Source of the DNA: Ditylenchus dipsaci | Lineage: Eukaryota; Nematoda; Chromadorea; Rhabditida; Anguinidae | DNA length: 64,000 nucleotides | Assembly (NCBI GenBank): GCA_004194705.1 | Contig: SADC01001112.1 | Location: 1,488,001 to 1,552,000 of the forward strand | Reading direction: 5' to 3' | Part shown: in pieces, positions 1 to 12,400 of the stretch | How the letters are laid out: each line of letters begins with the position of its first letter | Position numbering within the stretch: position 1 is the first letter of the stretch | Program-made: the position numbers and the translations under genes | Notes under the pieces: generated by a model | Database searches by the model: none | The model's input: only the letters and a program-made list of their open reading frames with translations | What the model was told of the DNA's origin: nothing

Positions 1-645
1 TAATTTATAGAGCGAAAACCTGAAGAGATGAATTAGAAACGCTCATTGATAAGAATGCACAACTTACCGGATATTCCAGTATACTCTTGAAGCACAATTC
101 TTGTACACACTGCGGCCCGAACTTCACAACTAATCCATAGAGCAGAGACCTGAAGAGATGAATGAGAAACACATATTGATAAGAATGCATAACTTACCGG
201 ATCTTCCAGTATACTCTCAAAGCACAATTCTTGTACACACTGCGGCCCGAACTTCACAACTAATCCATAGAGCAGAGACCTGAAGAGATGAATGAGAAAC
301 ACATATTGATAAGAATGCATAACTTACCGGATCTTCCAGTATACTCTCAAAGCACAATTCTTGTACACACTGCGACCCGAACTTCACGACTAATACATAG
401 AGCAGAGACCTGAAGAGATGAATGAGAAACACGTATTGATAAGAATGCACAACTTACCGGATCTTCCAGTATACTCTCAAAGCACAATTCTTGTACACAC
501 GGCGACCCAACTTCACGACTAATCCGTAGAGCAGAGACCTGAAACGATAAGTAAGAAAAATTCATTGATGAGAATGCAAGACCTACCGGATCGCCCAGTA
601 TACTCTCAAAGCACAATTCTTATCCACACTGCAGCCCGAACTTTG
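1..645 (-). repeat. 130-bp tandem array with exon/intron-like units (minus strand)
   Basis: Five units with a 130-bp period begin at the left edge; the last unit is more diverged. On the minus strand every unit carries a pyrimidine-rich acceptor ending TTCAG or TTTCAG and a donor after GATCCG or TATCCG (GTAAGT in four units, GTAGGT in the fifth). They delimit 48-nt introns at 20-67, 150-197, 280-327, 410-457 and 539-586. The blocks between are 82, 82, 82 and 81 nt. The 81-nt block is open as 27 phase-0 codons ending CFESILEDP; the 82-nt blocks are open over 27 codons in the frame starting at base 2. I do not recognise the peptide. It is either a satellite or a run of duplicated exons of a minus-strand gene continuing leftward. 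Confidence 0.75.
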
Positions 646-1330
646 CGACATGATTCATACTTGAGTTATAACAAATGTGATTTACAAAAACAAAAAATGC
701 TTGAAAAAGAATCAAAACAAAAAGATAATAACTGCAGTAACACCGCATAATGAATCAATTCAAGTTAAGACTCAATCATGAACCATAGTACAGTCCAAGC
801 ACTTCAACTATTTACCATTATTAAAGCACCTGGACTGCAGAATGAATCATATTTGAATCAAGAAATATTCAAAATCATATGAAAATACTCTAGTTCAAAA
901 ATTTATTCAAAAATAATAATTCGATCCAAGTAACTGGATGATTCACAAAATTCGAGACAAAAAACATGAGACTCGCCTACAAAATCATTCGAGAAAGCCA
1001 ACTGCTTAACATGCTCAAGAAATAATAATGAGCATACGACAAAACTTTCGCTGCAATGAAATCCTCTCGAGACCAACTTTTAAACGACAATTTTGAGACA
1101 TTTAAAAGTTCGCGATGACAGACAGACATACAGACAACTCTCTTTTAGTATATAGGATGATCGTTTTCAACCTTATACTCAGAACGTAGCTCTGCTTCCT
1201 CTTGTCATTTCCAGCACACAGTTGTATAAAAGCATGTAGATAAAAATTGCAAAAAAACGTCAGTGCCAAAATAATACCGAAATCCTGCTCCTCAAAAATA
1301 CTCAACCTTCATTAGCTACCTTGTTTTTAT
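646..1330. other. AT-rich stretch, nothing recognised
   Basis: Homopolymer-rich intergenic sequence. I see no convincing coding exon, tRNA-like sequence or inverted repeat here. Confidence 0.5.
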
Positions 1331-1695
1331 GCAGAGATTTTGGTGTGAAAATATTCTTAGCTGATTCCTCATGAAATTGTGACGCTAGAAAGTTACTAAA
1401 CGCGTCGAGAAAAGAACAAAATGGGCAAAGGTTCAGGCGATATAAAGCTAAGTGAGCATCATTTTGGCTGATTTCCCTTCATATTGATGGTCATTTGGTT
1501 GAAATCGCAAAATTGGGGCAGTAAGTGACAGTAAATTAGTGCTGGAAATGATTGCAATCGATTTCTCGATAGTTTTTGGCCCTAATAAGTTAGTGAACTT
1601 ACTAAAATGTAGAGCAAAAAATAGGTTATGCATTCACTGGGAATCGAACCTGAGAGATCAAAATATTCGCATTATGATTTGCGCTCCCCCTCCCC
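1330..1695 (-). mobile_element. SINE-like element with tRNA-related head, copy 1
   Basis: On the minus strand the head (about 1630-1690) has a pol III B-box-like GGTTCGATTCC preceded by a degenerate tRNA-like segment. A body of about 280 bp follows, sharing ATATTGATGGTCATTTG and GAAATCGCAAAATT with the copy at 7770-8140. No acceptor stem can be paired, so it is not a functional tRNA gene. Confidence 0.6.
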
Positions 1696-2003
1696 CCCCT
1701 TTAAATGCTAGTTACGGGATAGGCAAAAGCTTTTTAAAAACAGATTGGGTAAAGTATTTTTAATAGAAAAGAAAGAGCGGACTCTCGCCGTCATTTTGAG
1801 TAAAAAGTTGCCCATAAAATATTCCTTTGAAGAGCAAAAGACAGCACAGACAATCGAATAAAAAATTAGATGCCGAAATTCAGTAATTAGATGCCGAAAT
1901 TCATTATTCTTAGCGCCAATTTGAATTTGATGCCGAAATAAAGACTTTTGATGCATAATTTCAATTTGATCCCATAAAAAATAGATTAGGCTGGAATTCG
2001 TTA

Positions 2004-2648
2004 TACCACATCCTACCAAAAGTTGATTTTGACCACTTATTCGTGCTTTTCAGGTCGTAATTAGTCGAAAAAACATGTTTTGGGATTGGGAAGGAAATTT
2101 TCGAGAAATTTTTTTTTGACCAAAAATTGTCTTTTTGCCTTGGGGGACCAAGGTAAACCATCTTATAAAAGGTCATTTTACCCCGTTTTGGTCACTGCAG
2201 CTAGGCAAAAAGAGTCTTCAATGCATTTTTAATCAAGAGTCTTGCTCGGAATTATGTCTAAGGTAAGTGAGTGCGCGCATCTCTAACCAACCAAGCCCCC
2301 TGCGCCCCGAAGGGGGCTTGGTTGGTTAGAGATGCGCACACCCACATACCTTAGACGCAAATCACTCGAAAGTGACTGTGGATGTATAAAAAATGTATGC
2401 ATACCAGAGTTTTTTTATGCGTTAAGCCCCAGTCAACAAAACTATGTTCAAATCCCATCTTTTGGGGTGTCTGGGTACCTCTTTATGATGGTTTAGCTTG
2501 GTCCGCCAAGGCAAAAAGTCAATTTTCGGTCAAAATTTTTTTCTCGAAAAAATCCTTCCCAACCACAAAAACATGTTTTTTTCGACTAATTACGACCTGA
2601 AAGGCACGAATAAGTGGTCAAAATCAACTTTTGGTAGGATGTGGTTTA
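2004..2648. mobile_element. Foldback element with shared core, copy 1
   Basis: Long inverted repeat centred near 2300. The arms (2004-2080 and about 2575-2648) are near-perfect complements reading CCACATCCTACCAAAAG at the left end. The core has the hairpin CTAACCAACCAAGCCCC and its complement, flanked by GTCTAAGGTAAGTGAGTG on one side and TACCTTAGAC and CACTCGAAAGTGACT on the other. The same core recurs at six other places with different outer arms. Confidence 0.8.
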
Positions 2649-2797
2649 ACGAAGTTTAGCCATAGATTATATATTTACAAAAAAATTTTGATTTCACTTC
2701 CCCAAACCTCGAAATCTAGGTTAGGTACCTTAAGACATGTGGATATCCATTGGCTACTTTGAAAAAATAAAAGTTAAGGGAAGGGGGGGGGACTTCC

Positions 2798-2945
2798 CTG
2801 AGATGCGCACACCCACATACTTTAGACACAAATCACTCGAAAGTGACTCTGGATGCATAAAACATGATTGCATGCCAGAGCTTATTTATGCGGTAGGCCC
2901 CAGTTTCAACACTTTATTCAACATATTCATTTTTTGCTAATTGGC
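2798..2945. mobile_element. Partial foldback core, copy 2
   Basis: One half of the shared core: GATGCGCACACCCACATAC, then CACTCGAAAGTGACT, a CCAGAG stretch and the GCGGTAGGCCCCAG segment, without a matching opposite half. Confidence 0.65.
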
Positions 2946-3114
2946 CTTCTATTTAAGTGGCCCGGTTGTGTCCCTTTCCCTCCCAATACAACCCTTTGTC
3001 CTTTTTGATTCACTTTTCTAGTCTCTTTATGACAAAAATATTACTTGAAATGGTTTGGCTATGACTGATTGGGTTTGCTAAAAACCTGAAAAATGCCACG
3101 AAAAAACTGAAATA

Positions 3115-4402
3115 CAGTAGCGGAAAAAGTATTGCATCAAGCACATATTTTTTGAAAATCATTGGGAACTTATTTACTTTGGGGGGGGGGCACCGATTTT
3201 TTCAACTTTTTCAAAAAAAATGTTTACACTTTTTACGATATCCTTTATTTTTCAAAAAAGAGTTTACTGAAAAAAAACTTATTTTAAGATATAATGAGTT
3301 TATAGAATACATTTTTTATTAAAAACTTTGCTAATTAGAAAATTTTACAATTAAAAAAACTAAAATTTTTTTTTGAAAAAGTTGAAAAAATCGGTGGCCC
3401 CCTCATTGTGTAGCTTTCTAAATTTGAAACATTCTACAACAACTTTTAACCCAGACGATTGCTCGCAATCTCAGCTACATTTTGAGCACAAATATGCCAG
3501 AAAAGAATAATTTTTTGTTATACCAATGCTATTTGCAAAGCCACTCATTCCTGGGGTGGAAAAAAGTATTGCAGCAAGCATTCTTTCGTTAATGTTTTTA
3601 AGATTTTAGGATTTTTTTCTAGTTATTTTTGATAAGTTTTATAGCACTATTTTATAGCTACAATTTGATAGATCAAGCTCTTCTTTTTGATTATTCTGAG
3701 AAAAGTTATGAATATCAACAAAAAAGTGTCATTTTTTAAGTCAAAATCAAAGTAAATCTAAAGAAAATGGTTGTTTGGCCGCATAAATACTGACTTTTCT
3801 TAAAAGTTTAAATATCAAAATTGACCAGTTAATGCACTTTTTGAAAGCTTAACAATTTCTTTCATTTCGTCATTTCGTAGAGAAATTGTTAAGCTTTCAA
3901 AAAGTGCATTAACTGGTCAATTTTGATATTTAAACTTTTAAGAAAAGTCAGTATTTATGCGACCAAAGTTTGGTCACCAAACAACCATTTTCCTTAGATT
4001 TACTTTGATTTTGACTAAAAAATGACATTTTTTTGTTGATATTCATAACTTTTCTCAGAATGATCAAAAAGAAGAGCTTGACCTATCAAATTGTAGCTAT
4101 AAAATAGTGCTATAAAACTTATCAAAAATAACTAGCAAAAAAATCCTAAAATCTTAAAAACATTAACGAAAGAATGCTTGCTGCAATACTTTTTTCCACC
4201 CCCAGGAATGAGTGGCTTTGCAAATAGCATTGGTGTGCTAACAAAAAATTATTCTTTTTCGGCATATTTGTGCTCAAAATGTAGCTGAGATTGCGAGCAA
4301 TCTTCTTGGTTGAAAATTGTTGTAGAATGTTTCAAATTTAGAAAGCTACACAATGATTTTCAAAAAATATGTGCTTGATACAGTACTTTTTTTCCGCTAC
4401 TG
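3115..4402. mobile_element. Foldback DNA element with TA target duplication
   Basis: Near-perfect inverted repeat with ends CAGTAGCGGAAAAAGTA, flanked by TA on both sides (3113-3114, 4403-4404). The centre is near 3870. Removing the element and one TA restores the surrounding array unit exactly (CTGAAA-TA-TGCCACG). The left arm is interrupted by a 238-bp insertion at 3165-3402. No coding capacity seen. Confidence 0.85.
3165..3402. mobile_element. Small insertion nested in foldback arm, 6-bp TSD
   Basis: Absent from the right arm of the surrounding foldback, so its boundaries are set by comparison. Flanked by TCATTG at 3159-3164 and 3403-3408. Internally it has an inverted repeat near its ends (CACCGATTTTTTCAACTTT and its complement) and a G-run at the left. 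Confidence 0.75.
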
Positions 4403-4832
4403 TATGCCACGAAAAACCTGAAATGTGCCACGAAAAAACTTCAACCTTAAATTTGACAAAGTTTTTGTTCTGATTTTTTGACATTTTTTTTATTATCGTG
4501 TAGCCCTGGATCTCAGCTTTCTAAGGAGCTATCAAACTCCACTGAATCATTTAAAAAATGATATAATTTAATGGTTTGATCGAAGTAATTTTTTTGTTTT
4601 GTTATTTCATTTAAACCCCGAATATCTACTTTTTCTAAATAATTCGGTGGAGTTTGATAGCTTGTTGGAAAGCTGAGATTCTGGGCTACACAATACTATA
4701 AAAAGTTTATAAAAGTCAGCGCGAAATATAAATTTAATATCAATTTTGCTTTTTCGTGGCATATTTCAGGTTTTTCGTGGCATATTTCAGGTTTTTCGTG
4801 GCATATTTCAGGTTTTTAGCAAACCAAATCAA

Positions 4833-5165
4833 TTTATGCCAAATGATTTCTAGACACTTTAAAAAACATTATTTTTAAGGGGTATAAGCCAGGAGGTCCG
4901 TAAACATGCAGGTATAACCAAATACATTTTTTAAATAAAGGAGGGTCGTATGGTAACTGTTAGAGTAAAAGCAAGTAGCGCAAAATTTTCTTGTATATAT
5001 TGGATATATATATGGATGCCTAAAGTATTGATTGGATTACTAAACTTTTTATGGATGCCTAAACTTTTTAGAAATGTCTAAAGCGGTTAAGGATGCCTAA
5101 ACTGCAATTGCACCACCCACTCTATGTTATGGGATCTAAGTGGGTAAAATCGGAATTCTGGTGTT
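4833..5165. other. Intergenic, weak GGATGCCTAAA repeat
   Basis: GGATGCCTAAA recurs three times between about 5014 and 5105 with AT-rich spacers. No gene seen. Confidence 0.35.
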
Positions 5166-5370
5166 AACAAAACCTAATTCTTTGCACGATTTTGCAAATG
5201 ATAGCAGGGTTTGTTTTTTAAAATTTGACTTTTTTAGGCCAACCAGGTGGATATCCACCTGACCAGGAGGTACCTACCGTAGATTTTGGGGTTCGGGTGG
5301 GGGAAATCGCAGTTTTGGTCCTATTAAACAGGATTTACCAAACGATTTTACATCAGAAATAAGGGTTTGA
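5166..5370. repeat. Single unit of the ~160-bp satellite
   Basis: Contains ACCAGGTGGATATCCACCTG, GACCAGGAGGTACC, GGGGAAATCGCAGTTTTGGTC and CAAACGATTTT in the same order as the tandem units at 19377-20200. Confidence 0.6.
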
Positions 5371-6060
5371 ATGTGGTATGTTGACTGTGACTTTTGAAGG
5401 TACTGGTAAATAACAGTCAAAGCAGTCAATTAAAGTTATACTTGTATAAAAAACGAGCTTAGAAATAATTTATTAAAGGCAGGATTGTTCGAACCCCATT
5501 TTTTTCCGAAACCGAAAAGCTCGAAACTCAATTCAAAGAAAAAAATCCGATACGGAAATTTTGAGAATCGAAAAGTTCGAAAACGGAAAAGTCCGAAAAC
5601 GAAAATTTTTCAAAATCGTACAATTCCAAACTCATAAGTTCGAAACCCAATACAGCCCTACTTAACTTCATTTAGCCATATATCCTCGGAGATTTAGTTT
5701 TATTCTTATTTTTTGCGCCATCTGACGTAAATTTAAATGCCCTTTCTATAAGCACGCAAGAGAATGTGTGCACCGAACTATGCATTTTGTGCAAGATTTC
5801 ACGCTGAGCACAATAGCTAGAAAATTTGATATATGTTGGGATATATATGTCGGGGTATATCTGCGGGGGAATACTATTGAGTGCCTCCATCACCAACAAA
5901 TAAACTAAAGTTTGGTCGCATAACTAAATAGATAATTTATAATATAAAAAATTTAAGTAGTTCTTTTTTCATTATCTCTGGCGTGATGTTTTTTTGAACA
6001 CAAAAATAACAATATTTTTAGCTTACGAATAAACTTTAGCCATTCTCAATTTTCACACCT
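5371..6060. other. Upstream of DCAF5-like gene; degenerate CGAAA-rich repeat
   Basis: 5490-5655 is a loose repetition of CGAAAACGGAAAAGTTC-like words. The rest up to 6064 is AT-rich. No TATA box or other promoter element can be assigned with confidence. Confidence 0.35.
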
Positions 6061-6064
6061 AAAG

Positions 6065-6478
6065 ATGGATTCACCCACAACATCGGCAGCAAGGACAAGG
6101 GGAGGTGTTCTAGTAAAGGCTATCCATGTCAGAGAATTGCGAGGTGGTGGAAGTAGCATTTGTGACATTATTGACGAGGACAGCAGGCGTGGAACAGGAG
6201 GAGATACCACGAAACTGTTAAAAGCACTGAGACGTCGAGAATTGAGAGGTCACACCACAGTCAACATACACGGAAACTTGTTTGAGCGAAACCGTCAAGA
6301 GTGGGTCTACCAGAAAGATTTGAAGGGTCACAAGGGATGTGTGAATGCAGTCGAATTCTCACCACAAGAAGACTATATTGTCAGTGGTTGGTTTTTAAAA
6401 ATTTCGACAACTTATTATATTTGACTTATGATTGTGTTATTATTTAGGTGGGGATGACTGCAATGTCCAGATTTGGAG
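6065..6478 (+). CDS. DCAF5: DCAF5-like exons 1-2: N-terminus and first WD repeat
   Basis: The first ATG is at 6065. Exon 1 (322 nt) ends in phase 1 before GTTGGT; after a 61-nt intron, exon 2 (31 nt) completes SGGDDCNVQIWR. Residues 1-60 are Arg/Gly-rich with no recognised domain. The first WD blade begins at KDLKGHKGCVNAVEFS. The following intron runs 8.8 kb to 15279 and is filled with transposons. Confidence 0.85.
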
Positions 6479-9400
6479 GTATGATGAATACATACTGTTA
6501 GATATAATTTTTTCCATACAGGTATTATGAATTATTTATTAAGGTATAGACAATAAATACAGCCAAGTCTCGAAGGGGCGGGGAGAAACTTTTACGACTA
6601 TCTTTTGACATCGACTTTCTTACCCTTTTTATAGGGGTCTCACAATGGGCGAGTGTAGGTGCGGGTGCAGGTCGAGGTTGATGTCATGTTCTCACAGTGA
6701 GAGGTGTAGGCGTGGGTGTGGGTGCGGGTGTAGGTCGATGTGTTCTCACATCAACCAACACCTACACCTCGACCCGCACCTTCACCCGCACCTGCACCGC
6801 GACATAACCTCGACTGGTTAGACTGTTTTTATATTTCGCAACACAGTTTTGTAAAATGAGTTTCCAGGTGAAATTCAATTTAAAAAACATCTGTAATAAA
6901 GATAAAAGATTTGACATATTGTTCGTGAAAATGGGTAAATTAAGCCCCGTTAGAGGTCTAGTTGGAAAATTTCAATTTGAATTGAAAAACATCGACCAGG
7001 GCGAGGTAAATTCTTTCTATGTTTTTTTCCTTTCAGAAACCACTACTAGACCTGATTTTACACGCTGAGTACGAATCTGACATTATTTTTAGCAATAACC
7101 TTTTTAATACTGCTAAAAAAGCTCAAACTCGTGCAAATCATGATGCGAATATTTTGAACACTCAGGTTTAAATCCCCGTGGATGCACACCCATTTTTTCA
7201 CTCCATTTTTTCATGGTTCATGTATAATTTTGGTATGAAAATGATGCTTAGGCTCTTGGTTATCCAACGAAACCATCAGCACATCATTTACCAAGCCACT
7301 GGAGCTGACTGAAAAACCAAGACCTAGCCAATACATCATTTCTGGGTTATGCTCACAGCTTTGTTTGTCATATGTTCCCTTTTTTCACTGCATATTTTTT
7401 AGATGCTTTCAAGGCATCTAAATGTTACACTCGAGTTCATCTAGTGTGAACATACACTAACCGGGAATGTCGCTGCGGTGGTAGGCGACCTTGTTTCGTA
7501 CTGCGGTAGGATGGCACGGAACTGAATATGTTCGAAGGTCTTTTTTATTTAGCTCGTCTACTGGATCCTTTTTTATTTTTTTCTCTGTGCAATAGCCTAA
7601 AGGAAAGCCTAGAATCGTGGCTACACATAGGTATATAGAAACATACAGAGATTAAAATAAAGTGGAAGCTAAAAATTAAAAACATTGAAATATTTTTGAT
7701 TCCGTGCCATCCTACCATTCAAACATGCTTTTTCTTTCTGGGTCAAACCATCGCAAGCTACCGAATTTTCGGGATGAATTTTGATGTGAAAACATTTCCA
7801 TGTGATTCCTTAGAAAATTCTGACTATAACAAATTAAATTCACCTTGTGAGAAGTCAAAAAATGGGCAGAGGAGGCGATAAAAACCAAAGTATATGGCTT
7901 CTGTTTGGTTTCCTTTATATTGATGGTCATTTGCATGAAATCGCAAAATTAAGGTAGTTGCTGACAGCAAAGCGTTTTTGGAAACGTTTCCAATTAATTG
8001 CTCGATACCTTTTTGGTCTTGAAAGTGATTTAACTCACTGAAATTAGAATAAAAATGAGGTGTTCACCTAGAGGGATTTGAACCTGAGTGTTCAAAATAT
8101 TCGAATTGTGACTTGCACCCTTCCTTTTTAAGCCTTCCCCTTTACACCTTTCAACTTAAGCTTCCATATTCTTCCATATTACTAAAATTTAAAAAACATG
8201 CACCAAAACGCTTAAAATAATTAAAATTCGAAAGGCGCGAATTCAAACATGTCACAAAAGTACCAAAGGCACCTAGGACATTCTACCCTTCAAATACATA
8301 AAAAAAAGAATAAAAATGAAGAATTAGCCACTGAAACTGAAAAAAATACACCTTTATTTTAAAAAGCAAAACAAAAACAAGCGAAATTGCATTGTGAGAA
8401 CACCTCGACCTCCCCCCGGACATCTACCTACACCCACACCCGCACCCGCTCACTGTGAGAACCGTATTAGTATATTTTGTTCTCTTATCTCAAATTTTTT
8501 ACACCGTTTTGTGGCTAAGATTCTTCTCTATCGATTGAGTAATCGAACACCCTAATTCAAAATAATTTTTGATGAAATCACACCAAATTTACACTAAGGA
8601 CCAAGTCTGAGGCTCAACTTGGTTTGTTACTGTGAGATTGGTGTGATTTCCAATTACAGAAAGCGTTACCGTATTTTCTTCTAATTGAGCCGAAATAAGA
8701 TAAAGTGCCAAAATTAATGAATGAGGAGGCTGTTTGCGGATGCTTATAAAGACTACTCACTAAAAATATCGGAAACAGAATCCTCGCTTTTTTTACTTTT
8801 TTTTCCAAAAATGTTCACTCGGTGTGGTTTTTATATTTTCCAGCTTCTTATGCAGTCGTTGAAATCATGTACAGTTAAGTCTCGATATAAGATACACCCT
8901 CGGGACCGGACCAGGTGTATCTTGTATGGAGGTGTATCTTACATCGAGACTAATTTAAAGGGGTTTATATAACTTGGGGCGGAACCAGGTGTATCTTATA
9001 TAGAGGTGTATCTTGTATTGGGGGTATCTTATATCGAGACTTGACTGTAGTTGAGGTTAGGGCTACCAAATGAACTATTGACTAAGTAAATATTGCTTCA
9101 AAAATTCAGATAAAATTTTAAGAATCCGCCTAGGAATCCTAATTTGAATTTGAGCGCGGATTTTTGAGCGGATTTTTTTTATCTATTCTTTACACAACAT
9201 CTAATTTATCAACAGCTTATCTGGTAGCCCTGAATCTTAGATAGAAGATTGCACCAACAGATTTTTTTTTTAAATTAAAAAATAGGCTTTTTCCAGGTGT
9301 GAAGTCTGGGTTAGCATCCGCAAACAGCCTCCTCATTGTGAATAGAGCTGACGATTTGGCCTTTTGCGATTATGCGATTGCGATTATTTCGGTCTTAACC

Positions 9401-12400
9401 CGATGTGATCGCGATTGCGATTTTTTCAAAAAAACAAATGTGATTAATAGCAATGATTATCAAAAAAAAATTAAGGTGCGATTGATCGCGTGATTATGCG
9501 ATTTTTTTGCTTTTAGCTCCTACAAACCCAAAATTTTAAGGCTTCATACAAACAAAAGCTTTATTCAAAGTAAACGTGGAAATTCGCCACAACTATTAAC
9601 ACTCCGCCTCCCAAGCGTAGTAATTGCCCGAATCGACTCAGAATTTCTCGCTGAACACGATAGTGCAAAAAATTTTGAAAAAAAATAGTATGAGATGGTG
9701 AAACCCCCTCCTGAAAGTAGGCTGTTTTTGGTCACCCTCAACCACCTAAAATTTTGAGAAATTTAGATGGTAGTCACCGAAATTCCTATTTTACCTAGGC
9801 GCAAAACCACCCAAAATTTTAACCTGGATCAGAGCTATCTATTGAGCCCAAACTTGCTTCAGAGTGATCATTTTTTCACAGAGAATTCACGATTTTCCCT
9901 CAAAGATCCAGTTTCTGGATATCCTTTTTTGCGACATTATAAAAGCCAAAACTCTGCCTACAAATAATTTCTAGCTTAATTTTCAAAGAACATGAAAGAA
10001 CAAAATCTTGCAGTTCTTTTGGCACTAAATACAGCAATAGTTTATCATAAAATTGAGACAAATTATGCAAAATTAATATATAAGTTGTAGCGCAACTTTT
10101 CTATAACCTTATTCCCGCTTGAAAAAACATCAATTCTGACACCGAATTCGTGTTCAGCGTAGTCGATTTGCGTGTAAAACTGCTCTTGAAGTTGAAAAGT
10201 CACTGTCGAATTTCGAATTCCGCTCAAGACAATAAATATTCAAATTTTAAATTCAAATATTTTTTGTCTTGAGCGGAATTCGAAATTCGACAGTGACTTT
10301 TTATATTGATTTATACTTCTTCTGTTCTTTTTTAGCTTTTCTTGCTTCTACTAAAGCGGCTGTTTCATTTGTCGTCTCCGATTTTCAGAGTTTTTTGATG
10401 CACTCAACTTGTGTTAGACGCTTAGTATCAACCATGTTGATGTCCCTGAACACAAAAAAATTGAATCAAAATTTTACCACGCTCAAAAATCTCAAAACCA
10501 CGGACTTTTTTGTACACCCTATATACCAAAATGTAGCTCACAATCTAACCTGCAAGATCCTAGTTGGCTTTTGTCAAAATTGGTAAATTTCGATACTTAG
10601 AACTGTTTTTAGCCAAAAAAGACCGGTTTTTGACGTAAAAATATGAACCTTTTACTTCTCTCCGTATGAAAATTCCGAATTGCGTATAAATTCAAGCAAT
10701 ATTACACATACATATGTAAAAATTCATGCGCTATCACGTTAGCAACTTTTTTTTTAGCAGCCTTGTATCAGAAAACAGAGGCTCAGTGCAGTTTTAAGAC
10801 TCAACTCACAAGGGAACCGTTTGAACTGTACGATTCGATTCGAAAATTCTGACAAAGCCATCTTGTAGAGCATAGTTGATTTACTATATAGAATTTCAAT
10901 ATTTTTTCCCACAGACAGAAAAAATCAAATCTGGAGACTCGAAAAAAATCGAGCCACAAACGGCCTTGATCCCCCTGTAGATTCTTAAAAACGTATTTGT
11001 TTATAATCCATCCTTGATATGGTGACACCGTCAGACACCGCAGGGTCTGACACTATTTTAAACACATATATATGTGGAAAAAAAGTGTCAGACCCAGTTA
11101 GGAATCGAAAATTTAGGGTGTCACTGTATGAAGGCTTGCCTGTAGAGAATTGGTTTTCGAAAATCCACAGGGGGGGGACCATGGCAGTTTTGGCTTGATC
11201 TTTCTCGACTCTCCAGATTCGATTTTTTCTGTCTGTGGGAAAAAATATTGAAATTCTATGTAGTAAATTAACTATGCTCTACAAGATGGCTTTGTCAGAA
11301 TTTTCGAATCGAATCGTACAGTTCAAACGGTTCCCTTGTCAGTAAATTTTTGAGTACTTTTTTCATTGAAACCTTTTTAACCACCGAATTTGTTATCTTC
11401 TGTTGGCAAGTGATGGCTCATCGGAAAGCTGGAAAAACAATGAATCTCCCACGTACAAACTAAGACACAAAAACCAAAAAATATTACAAGAAATAAGCAA
11501 TATAGATCGAAACAAAAAACTGATTGATAATCACTGCTTTTTGAATTTTTCGATTTCGCGCAAAATTCTCTGATGAACACAAATTTGCTTTTTGAAACCC
11601 CGTGTCGGATTAGGTAGTGCACTCATACAAAACGGTCATGAAAGGAAGCAATTGCTGATCCCCGCCTTTATCGCTGTGTAACGCGCTAGTATGCCCCTTT
11701 AACAACAAATTAACAAATTGTAGTTAAGCAGCGGCAGATTCTTGTTGAGCAAATCAAGAACTTTTAGTCAAAATTTTGCGGGAATTTGAATTTCAGTGAT
11801 AAAATAAGCTGAATCGTTTAGAATTCCACACGAGAGTGGCCAGAAGCACCTGAAAATTGGTTATGTGGGGGTAAACTTATTGCGAAAATTTGATTGCGCA
11901 CATCAGAATCCCACTTTGGTGAGCTCAATCGCTCAGAATCTCAACCTTAACCGCTCCAAACCACCCTTTAGGCTTGTCAGAATACTTAAACTCTGGTTTG
12001 AAGCAGTTTAGGGTGCTTCAAGGGGATTTAGAATGGTTGAGCAGTGTTGTAAATCTTAGAATTACAGCACCGGCACCAGCTCAAGGCACCGGTGCGGTGC
12101 CATGAGCTGCCTAGTGCCGGTGCCTCATCGATGTAATTTACGTTTCTTAGAATTTCGGCACTGGCACCGATCTACGGCACTGACCTTGAAAAATCCGGCA
12201 ACCGCATCAGCTCACGGCACCGATTCCAAAAATTTAGGCAGCGACATCAGCTCACGGCACCGGTGCGGTGCCGTGAGCTGCTGGTGCCGGTGCTGGTGCC
12301 GGTTACGCACCGGTGCCACTTACAACACAGTAGTCGAAATTTAACACTAGTTCAGAGTGAGACTCTCAGTGATTGAGCCAATTGTTAAAAATTATAAGGT

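Larger units (their letters stand above)
3058..4832. mobile_element. Array-ended element hosting a nested foldback
   Basis: Both ends read inward from GGTTTGCTAAAAACCTGAA-type termini followed by a 21-bp array unit containing GAAATATGCCACGAAA: one unit plus at the left, three at the right in inverse orientation, plus units at 4404-4436. A foldback (3115-4402) sits inside one unit. The inner right part (4490-4700) has its own inverted repeat (GTGTAGCCC...GGGCTACACA). No target duplication was resolved. Confidence 0.6.
6635..8463. mobile_element. Array-ended element, GTGTAGGTGCGGGTG motif
   Basis: Ends read inward as GGGTCTCACAATGGGCG (left) and GGTTCTCACAGTGAGCG (right, complement), followed by tandem variants of GTGTAGGTGCGGGTGCAGG at 6655-6800 and, inverted, at 8400-8450. 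A secondary copy of the end (TTCTCACAGTGAG) lies at 6690. Two SINE copies are embedded. The target duplication was not resolved, so the superfamily is open. Confidence 0.6.
6575..8600. mobile_element. Foldback family member split by an array-ended insertion
   Basis: 6590-6630 (TTTTGACATCGACTT) and 8470-8580 (TTTTACACCGTTTTGTGGC, TCTATCGATTGAGTAATCG) match successive parts of the foldback arm at 34240-34400. The arm seems to be interrupted at about 6632-8464 by the next element. Confidence 0.45.

Noticed and set aside
1..645. CRISPR-like array
   Set aside because: Regular 130-bp period, but there are no unique spacers between short repeats; the whole unit repeats, and the context is eukaryotic.
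6855..7068. Small open frame inside DCAF5-like intron 2
   Set aside because: Lies within the array-ended element at 6635-8463; no recognisable domain or codon signal.
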